A stretch of DNA of 9,584 nucleotides, from NCBI GenBank assembly GCA_042088665.1, contig JBELMB010000197.1, positions 1 to 9,584 of the forward strand, in the 5' to 3' direction. Each line of letters opens with the position of its first letter. Within the stretch, counting starts at the first letter, position 1. A program made the position numbers and the translations under genes. The notes under the pieces were generated by a model, which did no database searches, was not told the DNA's origin, and saw nothing but the letters and a program-made list of their open reading frames with translations. This DNA comes from JBELMB01 sp042088665. GTDB lineage: Bacteria; Pseudomonadota; Alphaproteobacteria; Rhodobacterales; Rhodobacteraceae. This document shows positions 1 to 7,162 of this stretch, piece after piece.

Positions 1-466
1 CGCGATCCCGATCTTTCTGATGTACCGAAATCTTGGTCTCTCGGACACGCATCTCGGCATGATCCTGCTGTACACGGCGGTGAACATCAGCCTCGCGGTC
101 TGGCTGCTGAAAGGGTTCATCGACGAGATCCCGCGCGAATACGAAGAGGCGGCGCTGATCGATGGCTACACACGCTTTCAGGCGTTCTACAAGGTGGTGC
201 TGCCTCAGGCCGCAACGGGCATCGCCTCCACCGCGATCTTCTGCCTGATCTTCGCCTGGAACGAATACGCTTTCGCGGTGTTGCTGACCTCGGCCACGGC
301 GCAGACGGCACCGCCCTTCATCCCGACGATCATCGGCATTGGCGGATTGGACTGGCCAGCGGTGGCTGCAGGCGCGACCATCTTCCTGCTGCCGGTCATG
401 ATCTTCACCATCCTTCTGCGCAAACATCTGCTGCGCGGGATCACCTTTGGCGCGGTGAGGAAGTAG
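1..466 (+). CDS. Sugar/polyol ABC transporter permease, MalG-type (5'-truncated)
   Basis: C-terminal part of an inner-membrane permease of a carbohydrate ABC importer (binding-protein-dependent transport family, MalG/UgpE side). The frame is already open at the left edge (first full codon at 2), so the real start is upstream; ATG 20 is internal. What is left is about 154 residues. The decisive feature is the EAA loop, EEAALIDGYTRFQAFYKVVLP, which docks on the ATPase subunits and carries the conserved E-A-A, Gly and terminal LP. It is followed by hydrophobic segments (ASTAIFCLIFAW, then AAGATIFLLPVMIFTILL) with the WNE motif typical of MalG-type proteins between them. The protein ends in a basic cytoplasmic tail, LRKHLLRGITFGAVRK. 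Partner permease and binding protein genes are expected just upstream. The cognate ATPases are at 1266-3357. The family is certain; the substrate is not. Confidence 0.93.
   Translation, partial: AIPIFLMYRNLGLSDTHLGMILLYTAVNISLAVWLLKGFIDEIPREYEEAALIDGYTRFQAFYKVVLPQAATGIASTAIFCLIFAWNEYAFAVLLTSATAQTAPPFIPTIIGIGGLDWPAVAAGATIFLLPVMIFTILLRKHLLRGITFGAVRK
457..462 (+). promoter_or_regulatory. Shine-Dalgarno before the possible small ORF
   Basis: GAGGAA lies inside the last codons of the permease gene, 6 bases before ATG 469. This is ideal spacing and the main argument that the short ORF at 469-666 could be translated by coupling to the permease. Confidence 0.4.
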
Positions 467-468
467 CG

Positions 469-666
469 ATGGCAGCCCCTTGCGCAGATCTTGAGAATGC
501 CCCGCCCGAGATCATGACAGAGCGCGGCTTGCGGCGCGCAGAGACCGCCCTCGCCCTCGCCCTCGCCCTGAAGCAAGAGGCCGGGACCCGCATCGCGAAC
601 CAAGCCTTCTCTGGCTTCATGTCCCATGTCAGCTGCGTGACCCACAAACCCGGAGGTTCCTCATGA
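469..666 (+). CDS. Possible 65-residue protein of unknown function
   Basis: I do not recognise this ORF. In its favour: it starts two bases after the permease stop, has a well-placed GAGGAA ribosome site, uses mostly G/C third positions, and ends in an ATGA overlap with the next gene (ATG 663, TGA 664-666), as if translationally coupled. Against it: the product has no family features. It is a mildly charged N-terminal half, an (Ala-Leu)4 run around residues 27-34 encoded by a six-base tandem repeat, and a low-complexity tail. There is no signal peptide or convincing membrane helix; the Ala-Leu stretch is too short to span a bilayer. It may instead be a 196-base spacer that happens to be open in this frame. 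Treat as hypothetical. Confidence 0.35.
   Translation: MAAPCADLENAPPEIMTERGLRRAETALALALALKQEAGTRIANQAFSGFMSHVSCVTHKPGGSS
547..570 (+). repeat. Tandem hexanucleotide repeat (GCCCTC, four units)
   Basis: Three exact GCCCTC units are followed by a fourth, GCCCTG. In the frame of the small ORF they read Ala-Leu four times. A change in copy number would not shift the frame. Confidence 0.85.
652..656 (+). promoter_or_regulatory. Shine-Dalgarno of the membrane miniprotein gene
   Basis: GGAGG lies 6 bases before ATG 663. This strong, well-spaced site supports translation of the 65-residue membrane protein. Confidence 0.75.
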
Positions 667-860
667 GCAATTTCCTCACCGGCCTGATGCGCCTGCGCCG
701 CGGCCCATGGGAAATGGTCGCAACCATTCTCATCGCCCTCGGGGTTGTCATGCTGATGCAGCCTTTCGTGCTCTGGGCCTTCACCTATTCGTTCATCGTG
801 ACGCTGGTGGGCACAGTGATGTTCATCGTCGTCAGCCACTTTCCGGAGGACGACAGATGA
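663..860 (+). CDS. Small two-helix inner-membrane protein of the ABC operon
   Basis: A 65-residue protein with a short basic N terminus (LMRLRRGPWEM) and two hydrophobic segments, roughly residues 18-38 (VATILIALGVVMLMQPFVLWA) and 41-56. The end is acidic (PEDDR). With the positive-inside rule this suggests a hairpin with the arginine-rich N terminus in the cytoplasm. The start is fixed by a good GGAGG. The stop overlaps the GFA gene as ATGA (857-860). Small membrane proteins are known in alphaproteobacterial carbohydrate ABC operons; for example, the rhizobial glycerol importer operon carries glpU. This one does not look like a clear GlpU/DUF2160 copy, so I give no symbol. Its position between permease and ATPases suggests, by inference only, a role in assembly, stability or regulation of the importer. 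Confidence 0.82.
   Translation: MSNFLTGLMRLRRGPWEMVATILIALGVVMLMQPFVLWAFTYSFIVTLVGTVMFIVVSHFPEDDR
845..850 (+). promoter_or_regulatory. Shine-Dalgarno that fixes the GFA start
   Basis: GGAGGA lies inside the end of the preceding gene, 6 bases before ATG 857. It selects this start over upstream in-frame ATG 707, which would bury the GFA gene in the membrane-protein gene and add a non-family N terminus. Confidence 0.75.
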
Positions 861-1264
861 GCCAAGTGTCACGCACAGCGGCATGTGCCTGCGGGGCGGT
901 CTCGGTCGCGGCGACAGGAGAGCCAAGTCGGAACTTGCTGTGCAGTTGTTCCGATTGCCGCCGCCTGGCAGGCACGGCCTTCAACTGGTCATGCTATTGG
1001 CCCGAAGAGGCCGTCAAGACCACTGGCACGGTGCGTTCGTTTCGCCGGGCCTCGCAGGGCGACCGGTCGCTGACCTACAGCTTTTGCCCCACTTGCGGCA
1101 CCACGATGTGGTGGCACGCGGATTTTGCCCCCGCCATGATCGGCCTTCCCGGGGCTGGTTTCCAAGGCCCGCCCATCGCGCGACCGGATCAGGCCTACTG
1201 GACCGAAGGACGCCCCGATTGGGCGCTGCACCTGTCGCAGATCCCCGGCAAGGAGAGGCAATAG
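857..1264 (+). CDS. GFA-family (glutathione-dependent formaldehyde-activating-like) zinc protein
   Basis: A soluble, probably cytoplasmic protein of 135 residues, the usual length for the GFA/CENP-V fold. All seven expected zinc cysteines are visible: C10 and C12 (CACG), C29, C31 and C34 (CSCSDCR), and C77 and C80 (FCPTCGT). The founding member, Gfa of Paracoccus denitrificans, was linked to S-hydroxymethyl-glutathione formation, but most family members have no proven activity and that name should not be transferred. The gene is joined to its neighbours: an ATGA overlap with the upstream membrane-protein gene and one base between its stop (1262-1264) and the next ATG (1266). Such a protein inside a transporter operon is unusual. 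It may handle an aldehyde, thiol or zinc need of the pathway, or it may be a passenger. The family call is firm; the role is unknown. Confidence 0.9.
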   Translation: MSQVSRTAACACGAVSVAATGEPSRNLLCSCSDCRRLAGTAFNWSCYWPEEAVKTTGTVRSFRRASQGDRSLTYSFCPTCGTTMWWHADFAPAMIGLPGAGFQGPPIARPDQAYWTEGRPDWALHLSQIPGKERQ

Positions 1265-1265
1265 A

Positions 1266-2366
1266 ATGGCAAAGATCGTCATCAAGAACCTGAAAAAGCA
1301 GTTCGGCGACTTCACCGCTGTGCGCGAAAGCTCCTTTACCATCGAGGATGGGGAGTTCTTCATGCTGCTGGGGCCCTCTGGCTGCGGCAAGACCACCACG
1401 CTGCGGATGATCGCAGGGCTGGAGTTGCCCACCAGCGGCGAGATCTATCTCGACGGCGAGGAAATCAGCCAGCGCCCCCCAAGCGAGCGCGACATTGCCT
1501 TTGTTTTCCAGATGTTCGCGCTGTACCCGCATATGAACGTGCGCCGCAACATCACCTATCCGCTGGTCAGTCAGGGGATGCCGCGCGACCAGATCAAGGC
1601 CAAGCTGGCCGAAGTGGCGGGCATACTCGGCATCGAGAACATACTGGATCGCCCCGTCGGTGGCCTCTCGGGAGGGGACCGTCAGCGCGTCGCACTCGGG
1701 CGCGCCATCGTGCGCGAGCCAAAGGCCTTCATGATGGACGAGCCGCTGGGTGCACTGGATGCGGAGTTCCGCGAACAGATGGCCGAAGAACTGCGCGCAC
1801 TGCATGACCGCATGGGGGCGACGACGGTCTACGTGACCCATGACCAGCTTGAGGCGATGCAGATGGGCGACAAGATCGTCGTCATGAACAACGCCGTGGT
1901 CGAACAGTTCGGCACCCCGCAAGAGATCTATGACAAGCCCGCGACCATGTTCGTGGCGGATTTCATTGGCTCTCCGGCGATGAACTTCCTTGATTTCAAG
2001 GCGCAGATGGCCCCCGGCGACACATCGGTCCTGCTGGACGGCCAGACCATTGGCGTCCCCGCCCTGCGCGAGGGGGCACAGGGCGACCTCGTGCTGGGCG
2101 TGCGTCCCGAACACGTGAAATTCAGCGATGCCTCGACCTACCGCGCGCGGGTCGTGACCTCTGAATACCTCGGGACCACGCAGATCGTGACGCTCGACAG
2201 CCCGCAAGGCCACGTCAAGGCACGGCTGGGTTCCGATCTGCATGTCTCTGCCGGAGAGAACGTCGGATTGACCTTCAACCCGTCGACCGTGACGCTCTTT
2301 GATCGGGCGGCCGGGGGACGGGCGCTTTGCTCGGAACTGAACGAAGGAGTGCTGAGCCATGGCTGA
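1266..2366 (+). CDS. ABC importer ATP-binding protein 1, MalK-like
   Basis: Cytoplasmic ATPase of a carbohydrate importer, 366 residues, normal for the MalK/UgpC group. Motifs in order: Walker A GPSGCGKT (36-43), Q-loop Gln82 in FVFQMFALYPHM, signature LSGGD (134-138), Walker B ending Asp158-Glu159 (FMMDEP), and switch His192 in VTHDQ. A MalK-type C-terminal regulatory (TOBE/OB) domain follows from about residue 240, with GVRPEH at 278-283. All catalytic residues are present. The signature ends in Asp rather than the usual Gln, and the region after Walker B (LGALDAEFREQM) is less canonical than in ATPase 2. AAGGAG at 1250-1255, 10 bases before the ATG, supports the start. The stop runs 8 bases into the next gene, which suggests coupled synthesis of the two ATPases. 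The pair probably forms a heterodimer, as proposed for GlpS/GlpT of rhizobial glycerol importers. Confidence 0.95.
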   Translation: MAKIVIKNLKKQFGDFTAVRESSFTIEDGEFFMLLGPSGCGKTTTLRMIAGLELPTSGEIYLDGEEISQRPPSERDIAFVFQMFALYPHMNVRRNITYPLVSQGMPRDQIKAKLAEVAGILGIENILDRPVGGLSGGDRQRVALGRAIVREPKAFMMDEPLGALDAEFREQMAEELRALHDRMGATTVYVTHDQLEAMQMGDKIVVMNNAVVEQFGTPQEIYDKPATMFVADFIGSPAMNFLDFKAQMAPGDTSVLLDGQTIGVPALREGAQGDLVLGVRPEHVKFSDASTYRARVVTSEYLGTTQIVTLDSPQGHVKARLGSDLHVSAGENVGLTFNPSTVTLFDRAAGGRALCSELNEGVLSHG

Positions 2367-3357
2367 GGTAGAACTCGCAGGCGTGACCAAGCGCTTTGGC
2401 AAGACAGAGGCGATCACAGATATCTCCATGACGGTGCCTGATGGCAGCTTTGTGGTGCTGCTCGGCCCGACGGGGGCGGGCAAGACGACCACGCTGCGCA
2501 CGATCGCCGGGCTGGAAAAGGCCGACGCCGGCACCATCAGTATCGCGGGCCGCGATGTCAGCCGCGAAACGCCCGCGCAGCGCGACGTGGCGATGGTGTT
2601 CCAGCAGTATTCGCTTTATCCGCATATGTCGGTGCGTGAGAACCTCGCCTTTCCGCTGCGGTCGCCGATCCTGAAGACCCCCGAAGACGAGATCGCCCGC
2701 AAGGTCGCAAAGGTCGCCGAGGTCCTGCACATCCCGCACAAGCTGGACAACAAGGCCACGGAGCTGTCCGGCGGCGAGATGCAGCGCGTGTCCATCGGGC
2801 GGGCGCTGGTGCGCGATCCCGCGATCTACCTGATGGATGAGCCGCTGTCCTCGCTGGACGCCAAGCTGCGCGCCAACCTGCGCATCGAACTCAAGCGCAT
2901 CCATGCAGAGCTGAACGCGACGCTGCTTTACGTGACCCATGACCAGATCGAAGCCATGACCATGGCCACCCATGTGGGCGTGCTGGACGCGGGCAAGCTG
3001 GTGCAGTTCGGCACCCCGCGCGAAGTCTACGAAGAGCCCCGGACCGCCTATGTCGCTGCGCGACTGGGCCAGCCCAAGGTCAACCTGCTGCCCGCCGGTC
3101 TGTTTGGCGGGGACACGCCCCCCGGGGCCACGCGCATCGGCCTGCGCCCGGAACATATCGCCACTGGCACGGGCCGCGAGGCAAGGATCACGCGGGTGGA
3201 ACATCTGGGCGACCAGACCCGCCTGCACCTGCATCTGGACGGGCACGACCTGATCACACTGACCGATCCCCACACCCGCCTGATGGCCGGGGAAACCCTG
3301 GCCATCGCGCCGAAGAACCCCCTGTTCTTCGATGCCGAAGGCAACCGGCTGACCTGA
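2359..3357 (+). CDS. ABC importer ATP-binding protein 2, MalK-like
   Basis: Second, clearly different MalK-type ATPase, 332 residues. Walker A GPTGAGKT is at 36-43, VFQQYSLYPHM carries the Q-loop, LSGGE is at 136-140, Walker B is YLMDEP (Asp160-Glu161), the D-loop is SSLDAKLR, and the switch histidine is His194 (VTHDQIEAM). The C-terminal domain is shorter than in ATPase 1 but keeps GLRPEH (261-266). AAGGAG at 2344-2349 lies 9 bases before the ATG, which sits inside the end of the preceding gene. Divergence between the two ATPases suggests a heterodimeric motor rather than a recent duplication. Its stop is followed by only 15 bases before the kinase gene, tying transport to metabolism. Substrate specificity lies in the binding protein, which is outside the window. 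Confidence 0.95.
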   Translation: MAEVELAGVTKRFGKTEAITDISMTVPDGSFVVLLGPTGAGKTTTLRTIAGLEKADAGTISIAGRDVSRETPAQRDVAMVFQQYSLYPHMSVRENLAFPLRSPILKTPEDEIARKVAKVAEVLHIPHKLDNKATELSGGEMQRVSIGRALVRDPAIYLMDEPLSSLDAKLRANLRIELKRIHAELNATLLYVTHDQIEAMTMATHVGVLDAGKLVQFGTPREVYEEPRTAYVAARLGQPKVNLLPAGLFGGDTPPGATRIGLRPEHIATGTGREARITRVEHLGDQTRLHLHLDGHDLITLTDPHTRLMAGETLAIAPKNPLFFDAEGNRLT

Positions 3358-3372
3358 GGAGGAGCGACCGAT

Positions 3373-4998
3373 ATGGCCCAATTTGTGAATGAAAAAGACG
3401 CGCTCGTCACCGAGGCGATCGACGGCCTGCTGGCCACTTCGGGTGGCAAGCTGACACGCCTGGACGGCTATCCCCACATCAAGGTGGTCTACCGCTCTGA
3501 CTGGGACCGCGCCAAAGTGGCGCTGATCTCGGGTGGCGGGTCGGGCCATGAACCGGCGCACGCGGGGTTCGTGGGGGCCAACATGCTCACCGCCGCGGTC
3601 TGCGGAGAGGTCTTTGCCTCGCCGTCGGTCGAGGCGGTGCTGGCGGGGATCCTCGCGGTCACCGGCGAGGCGGGCTGCCTGCTGATCGTCAAGAACTACA
3701 CCGGTGACCGGCTGAACTTTGGCCTCGCGGCGGAACGTGCGCGAGCGCTTGGGCGCAGGGTCGAGATGGTCGTGGTGGATGACGACATCGCCCTGCCCGA
3801 CCTGCCGCAGCCGCGCGGCGTGGCAGGGACGCTCTTTGTGCACAAGATCGCGGGCGCCGCGGCCGAAGCAGGCGAAAGCCTCGCCGAGGTCACCGCCAAG
3901 GCGCAATCCGTCGTCGACCGGGTCGCCTCAATCGGCAAATCGCTGGACACCTGCACGGTGCCCGGCTCGCCCAAGGAAAATCGTATCCCCGCAGGCAAGG
4001 CCGAATTGGGGCTGGGCATCCACGGCGAACCCGGGGTCGAGCAAGTGGATTTTGCCGGGGCTGAGAATGCGTTGGGGATCATGCTGGACCGGCTGGCGCC
4101 AAAGATGACCGGGGGGGGCATGCGCGTGGCGCTGCTGAACAACCTCGGGTCGACGACGCCTCTGGAAATGTCCGTCTTGGCCCATGCGCTGGCCAACGCC
4201 GGAGGCCTGTCGCACATCGTCGGACCGGCACCGATGATGACCTCGCTCGACATGCATGGCTTTTCGATTTCCGTACTGGATGTGAGCCCCGAGGAACTGG
4301 CCGCGCTGCAGGCCCCGGTGGATCTGCCCGCATGGCCCGGTGTCTTCGAGATGGTCGCACCACCGGTCAGCCCCCTGCCCGATGGCCTGACCCCGGTGGA
4401 TCCGATCCCCTCCGAGAATGCCTCCGTGCGCCAGACGCTGACCCACGTGGCCAACCTGCTGGTCGCCTCAGAGGGCGCGCTGAACGCGCTGGACGCCAAA
4501 TCCGGCGATGGCGACACGGGCAGCACGCTGGCCACCGCGGCGCGCGCGCTGCTGGGCGGGGTGGACCGGATGCCGCTGGCGGATCTGACCCAGCTTCTGC
4601 CAGCCCTCGGCAATGAGCTGAGCCAGACCATGGGCGGGTCCTCGGGCGTGATTCTCGCGATCTTCTTCAACGCGGCGGGCGACGCCTGCGCCAATGGCCA
4701 GACGGTGCCGCAGGCACTGCGGGACGGCCTGCAACGGGTGAGCGACGTGGGCGGCGCCAAGGTGGGGGATCGCACGATGATCGACGCCCTGTCTCCGGCG
4801 CTGGATGCGCTTGGCGACGGGCTCGCGGCCGCGGCGGCAGCCGCGCGCAAGGGCGCGGACAGCACCGCGGCCATTCATCGCGCGAAAGCGGGCCGCGCGG
4901 CCTATGTGCCTGCGGAAAACCTGAAGGGAAACAACGACCCCGGCGCCGAAGCCGTGGCAATCCTCTTTGAAGGGCTGGCGGAGGTGACAGCGGCCTGA
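3373..4998 (+). CDS. Dihydroxyacetone-kinase-type ketose kinase (fused DhaK-DhaL)
   Basis: ATP-dependent kinase that phosphorylates the terminal hydroxyl of a short ketose, 541 residues, close to the size of single-chain Dha kinases. The N-terminal DhaK domain (about 1-325) has GGGSGHEP (54-61, catalytic-type His59), KNYTGD (Asp112), and GIHGEPG with His217, the residue that anchors the substrate carbonyl covalently in this family. The C-terminal DhaL domain (about 355-540) has LDAKSGDGDTG (373-383; the aspartates hold Mg-ATP), MGGSSG (420-425) and VGDRTMID (464-471). No DhaM-like phosphotransferase part is present, so this is the ATP-using form. GGAGGAG at 3358-3364 supports the start. Relatives phosphorylate dihydroxyacetone or D-/L-erythrulose (the DerK/LerK type of mycobacteria); sequence alone cannot choose. 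Its placement between importer and regulator marks it as a core pathway enzyme. Confidence 0.95.
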   Translation: MAQFVNEKDALVTEAIDGLLATSGGKLTRLDGYPHIKVVYRSDWDRAKVALISGGGSGHEPAHAGFVGANMLTAAVCGEVFASPSVEAVLAGILAVTGEAGCLLIVKNYTGDRLNFGLAAERARALGRRVEMVVVDDDIALPDLPQPRGVAGTLFVHKIAGAAAEAGESLAEVTAKAQSVVDRVASIGKSLDTCTVPGSPKENRIPAGKAELGLGIHGEPGVEQVDFAGAENALGIMLDRLAPKMTGGGMRVALLNNLGSTTPLEMSVLAHALANAGGLSHIVGPAPMMTSLDMHGFSISVLDVSPEELAALQAPVDLPAWPGVFEMVAPPVSPLPDGLTPVDPIPSENASVRQTLTHVANLLVASEGALNALDAKSGDGDTGSTLATAARALLGGVDRMPLADLTQLLPALGNELSQTMGGSSGVILAIFFNAAGDACANGQTVPQALRDGLQRVSDVGGAKVGDRTMIDALSPALDALGDGLAAAAAAARKGADSTAAIHRAKAGRAAYVPAENLKGNNDPGAEAVAILFEGLAEVTAA

Positions 4999-5019
4999 GC
5001 GTCGCGCACCCCACATCAC

Positions 5020-6075
5020 ATGGCACCCAACCCTCCTCCGCCTCCGGGCAAACCGACCGTCAACGACATTGCGCGCGTGGCAGGCGTCAGCCTCGCCACC
5101 GTGGACCGCGTTCTGAACGCGCGTCCCGGCGTGCGCAAGGTCACGGTCGAAAAGGTTCAGAACGCGATCACGGAGCTCGGCTATGTGCGCGACACCGCCG
5201 CCGCCAATCTGGCGCGGCGCCGGGTCTACAATCTGGTCTTTGTACTGCCCGAAGCCGACAACCAGTTCACCCAGGCCCTGGTCGCCCAGGTCACCAGCCA
5301 AAGCGAGAAACTGCGCCACGAACGCACGCTTTTGCACACGCGCACCGTGCCGGCCTTTGGCACGCTGCAACTGGTTCGGACGCTCGACGCCATCGACCCG
5401 CGCGACACCGATGGGGTTGCGGTCTTTGGACCGGAAACACCGGCGGTGCGCGATGCGGTGCGGCGGGCCCGGGCGCGCGGGATTGCGGTCGTGGCGCTGG
5501 TTGCCGACCTGCCCAGTTCCGAGCGCGACCATTTTGTCGGGATCGACAACGTCGCCGCAGGGCGCACTGCGGCACGGCTGATGGGGCGCTTTGTGCGCAA
5601 CAGCGGTCAGATCCTCGTCATCACCGGCTCACGACTCGCCCGCGACCACCTCGAACGGCGGCAGGGCTTTGACCAGGTCATGCAGGAAAGCTTTCCCGAG
5701 TTGGGCGTTCTGGCCTCCATCGAGGGGCGGGACGACCCGACGCTGGTGCATCAACTGCTGCCCGCCGCCGTGGCCAGTCATCCCGACATCTGCGGCATCT
5801 ATGCCTCCGCCGGGGGCAACGCGGGCCTCGTGCGGTTTCTCGAAGAGACCGGGATGCGCAAGGACATCGTCGTCATCGCGCATGAGTTGACCCCGCTGTC
5901 CCGAGACGCGCTTGAGACCGGGGTCTTCGATGCGCTGATCTCGCAGGACACTGGCCACCTTGTGCGCTCTGCCGTGCGGTTGCTGAAGGCCACGGTGGAC
6001 AGCGCGCCCTGGAATCCGACACAAGAACGTATCCGCATCGACATTTACCTGAAGGAAAACCTGCCCAGGGAATGA
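5020..6075 (+). CDS. LacI-family transcriptional regulator
   Basis: Cytoplasmic DNA-binding regulator of 351 residues, typical family length. The N-terminal helix-turn-helix is PTVNDIARVAGVSLATVDRVLNARPGV (about 12-38), followed by a hinge-like stretch (AAANLARR, about 58-65) and a periplasmic-binding-protein-like sensor domain up to about residue 345. Asp29 replaces the Ser common in ATVSRVLN, a variant I associate with a subgroup having sugar-binding-type sensor domains. ATG 5020 is the only usual start (ATG, GTG or TTG) between the in-frame stop at 4996-4998 and the HTH. No clear Shine-Dalgarno precedes it, so expression may be low or coupled to the kinase gene 21 bases upstream. It probably controls this operon in response to a sugar or phosphorylated intermediate. 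I found no convincing operator in the window; the main promoter is upstream of it. Confidence 0.92.
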   Translation: MAPNPPPPPGKPTVNDIARVAGVSLATVDRVLNARPGVRKVTVEKVQNAITELGYVRDTAAANLARRRVYNLVFVLPEADNQFTQALVAQVTSQSEKLRHERTLLHTRTVPAFGTLQLVRTLDAIDPRDTDGVAVFGPETPAVRDAVRRARARGIAVVALVADLPSSERDHFVGIDNVAAGRTAARLMGRFVRNSGQILVITGSRLARDHLERRQGFDQVMQESFPELGVLASIEGRDDPTLVHQLLPAAVASHPDICGIYASAGGNAGLVRFLEETGMRKDIVVIAHELTPLSRDALETGVFDALISQDTGHLVRSAVRLLKATVDSAPWNPTQERIRIDIYLKENLPRE

Positions 6076-6094
6076 GGCAGAAAGGGAGGACACC

Positions 6095-7150
6095 ATGAAG
6101 ACCATCAAGGGACCCGCGCTGTTTCTGGCGCAGTTCGCAGGCGACGAAGCGCCGTTCAATTCCTGGGACGCAATCACGAAATGGGCCGCGGACTGTGGCT
6201 ACAAGGGCGTGCAGGTGCCCAGCTGGGATGGCCGCCTGATCGATCTGGCCACCGCCGCGCAGAGCAAGGACTACTGCGACACCTTCAAGGGGCAGGCCGC
6301 CGAGAACGGCGTCGAAGTCACGGAGCTGTCGACCCACCTGCAAGGCCAGCTGGTCGCCGTGCATCCCGCCTATGACACCGCTTTTGACGGGTTTGCTGCC
6401 GAAGACGTGCGCGGCAACCCCGCGGCCCGGCAAGCCTGGGCAGTGGATCAGGTGAAAAAGGCGCTCTCGGCGTCGAAACACATGGGGATCGGCGCCCATG
6501 CGACCTTCTCCGGCGCGCTGGCCTGGCCCTTTGTCTATCCTTGGCCACAGCGCCCCGCGGGCCTTGTCGAGACCGCCTTTGACGAGTTGGCCGCCCGCTG
6601 GCGCCCGATCCTCGACCATGCGGAGGACTGCGGTGTCGATGTCTGCTACGAAATCCACCCGGGCGAAGACCTGCACGACGGCGTGACATTCGAGATGTTC
6701 CTTGAACGGCTCGACGGACACCCCCGCTGCAACATGCTGTATGACCCGTCGCACTACGTGCTTCAGTGTCTCGACTATCTCGACAATATCGACATCTACA
6801 AGGACCGCATCCGGATGTTCCACGTCAAGGACGCGGAGTTCAATCCGACCGGGCGGCAAGGCGTCTATTCCGGTTATCAAAGCTGGGTCGACCGCGCGGG
6901 CCGTTTCCGCTCCCTTGGCGACGGGCAGGTCGATTTCGGTGCCGTCTTTTCCAAGATGGCCGCAAACGGGTTTGACGGCTGGGCTGTGGTGGAATGGGAA
7001 TGCTGCCTCAAGCACCCCGAAGACGGCGCCCGCGAAGGCGCGCAGTTTGTCTCTGACCACATCATCCGCGTCACCGAAAAGGCCTTTGACGATTTTGCCG
7101 GGGGGGGCACCGACGAGGCCGCCAACAAGAAGATGCTCGGCATCGACTGA
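6095..7150 (+). CDS. Xylose-isomerase-like TIM-barrel protein (sugar phosphate isomerase/epimerase family)
   Basis: Soluble 351-residue member of the COG1082-type TIM-barrel family. The four probable metal ligands are visible at barrel strand ends: Glu186 (CYEIHPGE), Asp217 (LYDPSHY), His243 (FHVKD) and Glu300 or Glu302 (VVEWEC). The C-terminal tail ANKKMLGID resembles a large alphaproteobacterial subgroup usually found beside Gfo/Idh/MocA dehydrogenases, as here. Family reactions include ketose epimerisation, aldose-ketose isomerisation and, in relatives acting with a MocA-type dehydrogenase, cleavage of 3-keto-glycosides by elimination (C-glycoside and levoglucosan pathways). Which applies is open. 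GGGAGGA at 6084-6090 lies 4 bases before the ATG, in the 19-base gap after the regulator gene. It is the last gene before a hairpin at 7163-7200. Confidence 0.88.
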   Translation: MKTIKGPALFLAQFAGDEAPFNSWDAITKWAADCGYKGVQVPSWDGRLIDLATAAQSKDYCDTFKGQAAENGVEVTELSTHLQGQLVAVHPAYDTAFDGFAAEDVRGNPAARQAWAVDQVKKALSASKHMGIGAHATFSGALAWPFVYPWPQRPAGLVETAFDELAARWRPILDHAEDCGVDVCYEIHPGEDLHDGVTFEMFLERLDGHPRCNMLYDPSHYVLQCLDYLDNIDIYKDRIRMFHVKDAEFNPTGRQGVYSGYQSWVDRAGRFRSLGDGQVDFGAVFSKMAANGFDGWAVVEWECCLKHPEDGAREGAQFVSDHIIRVTEKAFDDFAGGGTDEAANKKMLGID

Positions 7151-7162
7151 CCGTTTCAGCCC

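Noticed and set aside
522..539. Short GCGCG/CGCGC hairpin in the spacer after the permease gene.
   Set aside because: Only 5 bp with no T run; such pairs are expected by chance in GC-rich DNA.
707..856. Upstream extension of the GFA gene to ATG 707.
   Set aside because: It overlaps the membrane-protein gene almost entirely, adds arginine/histidine-rich non-family sequence and has no ribosome site; ATG 857 has one.
1014..3906. Very long open frames on the minus strand (507 and 543 codons).
   Set aside because: They lie opposite genes with complete ABC ATPase and kinase motifs. GC-rich coding DNA commonly leaves the complementary frame open; their translations show no family features.
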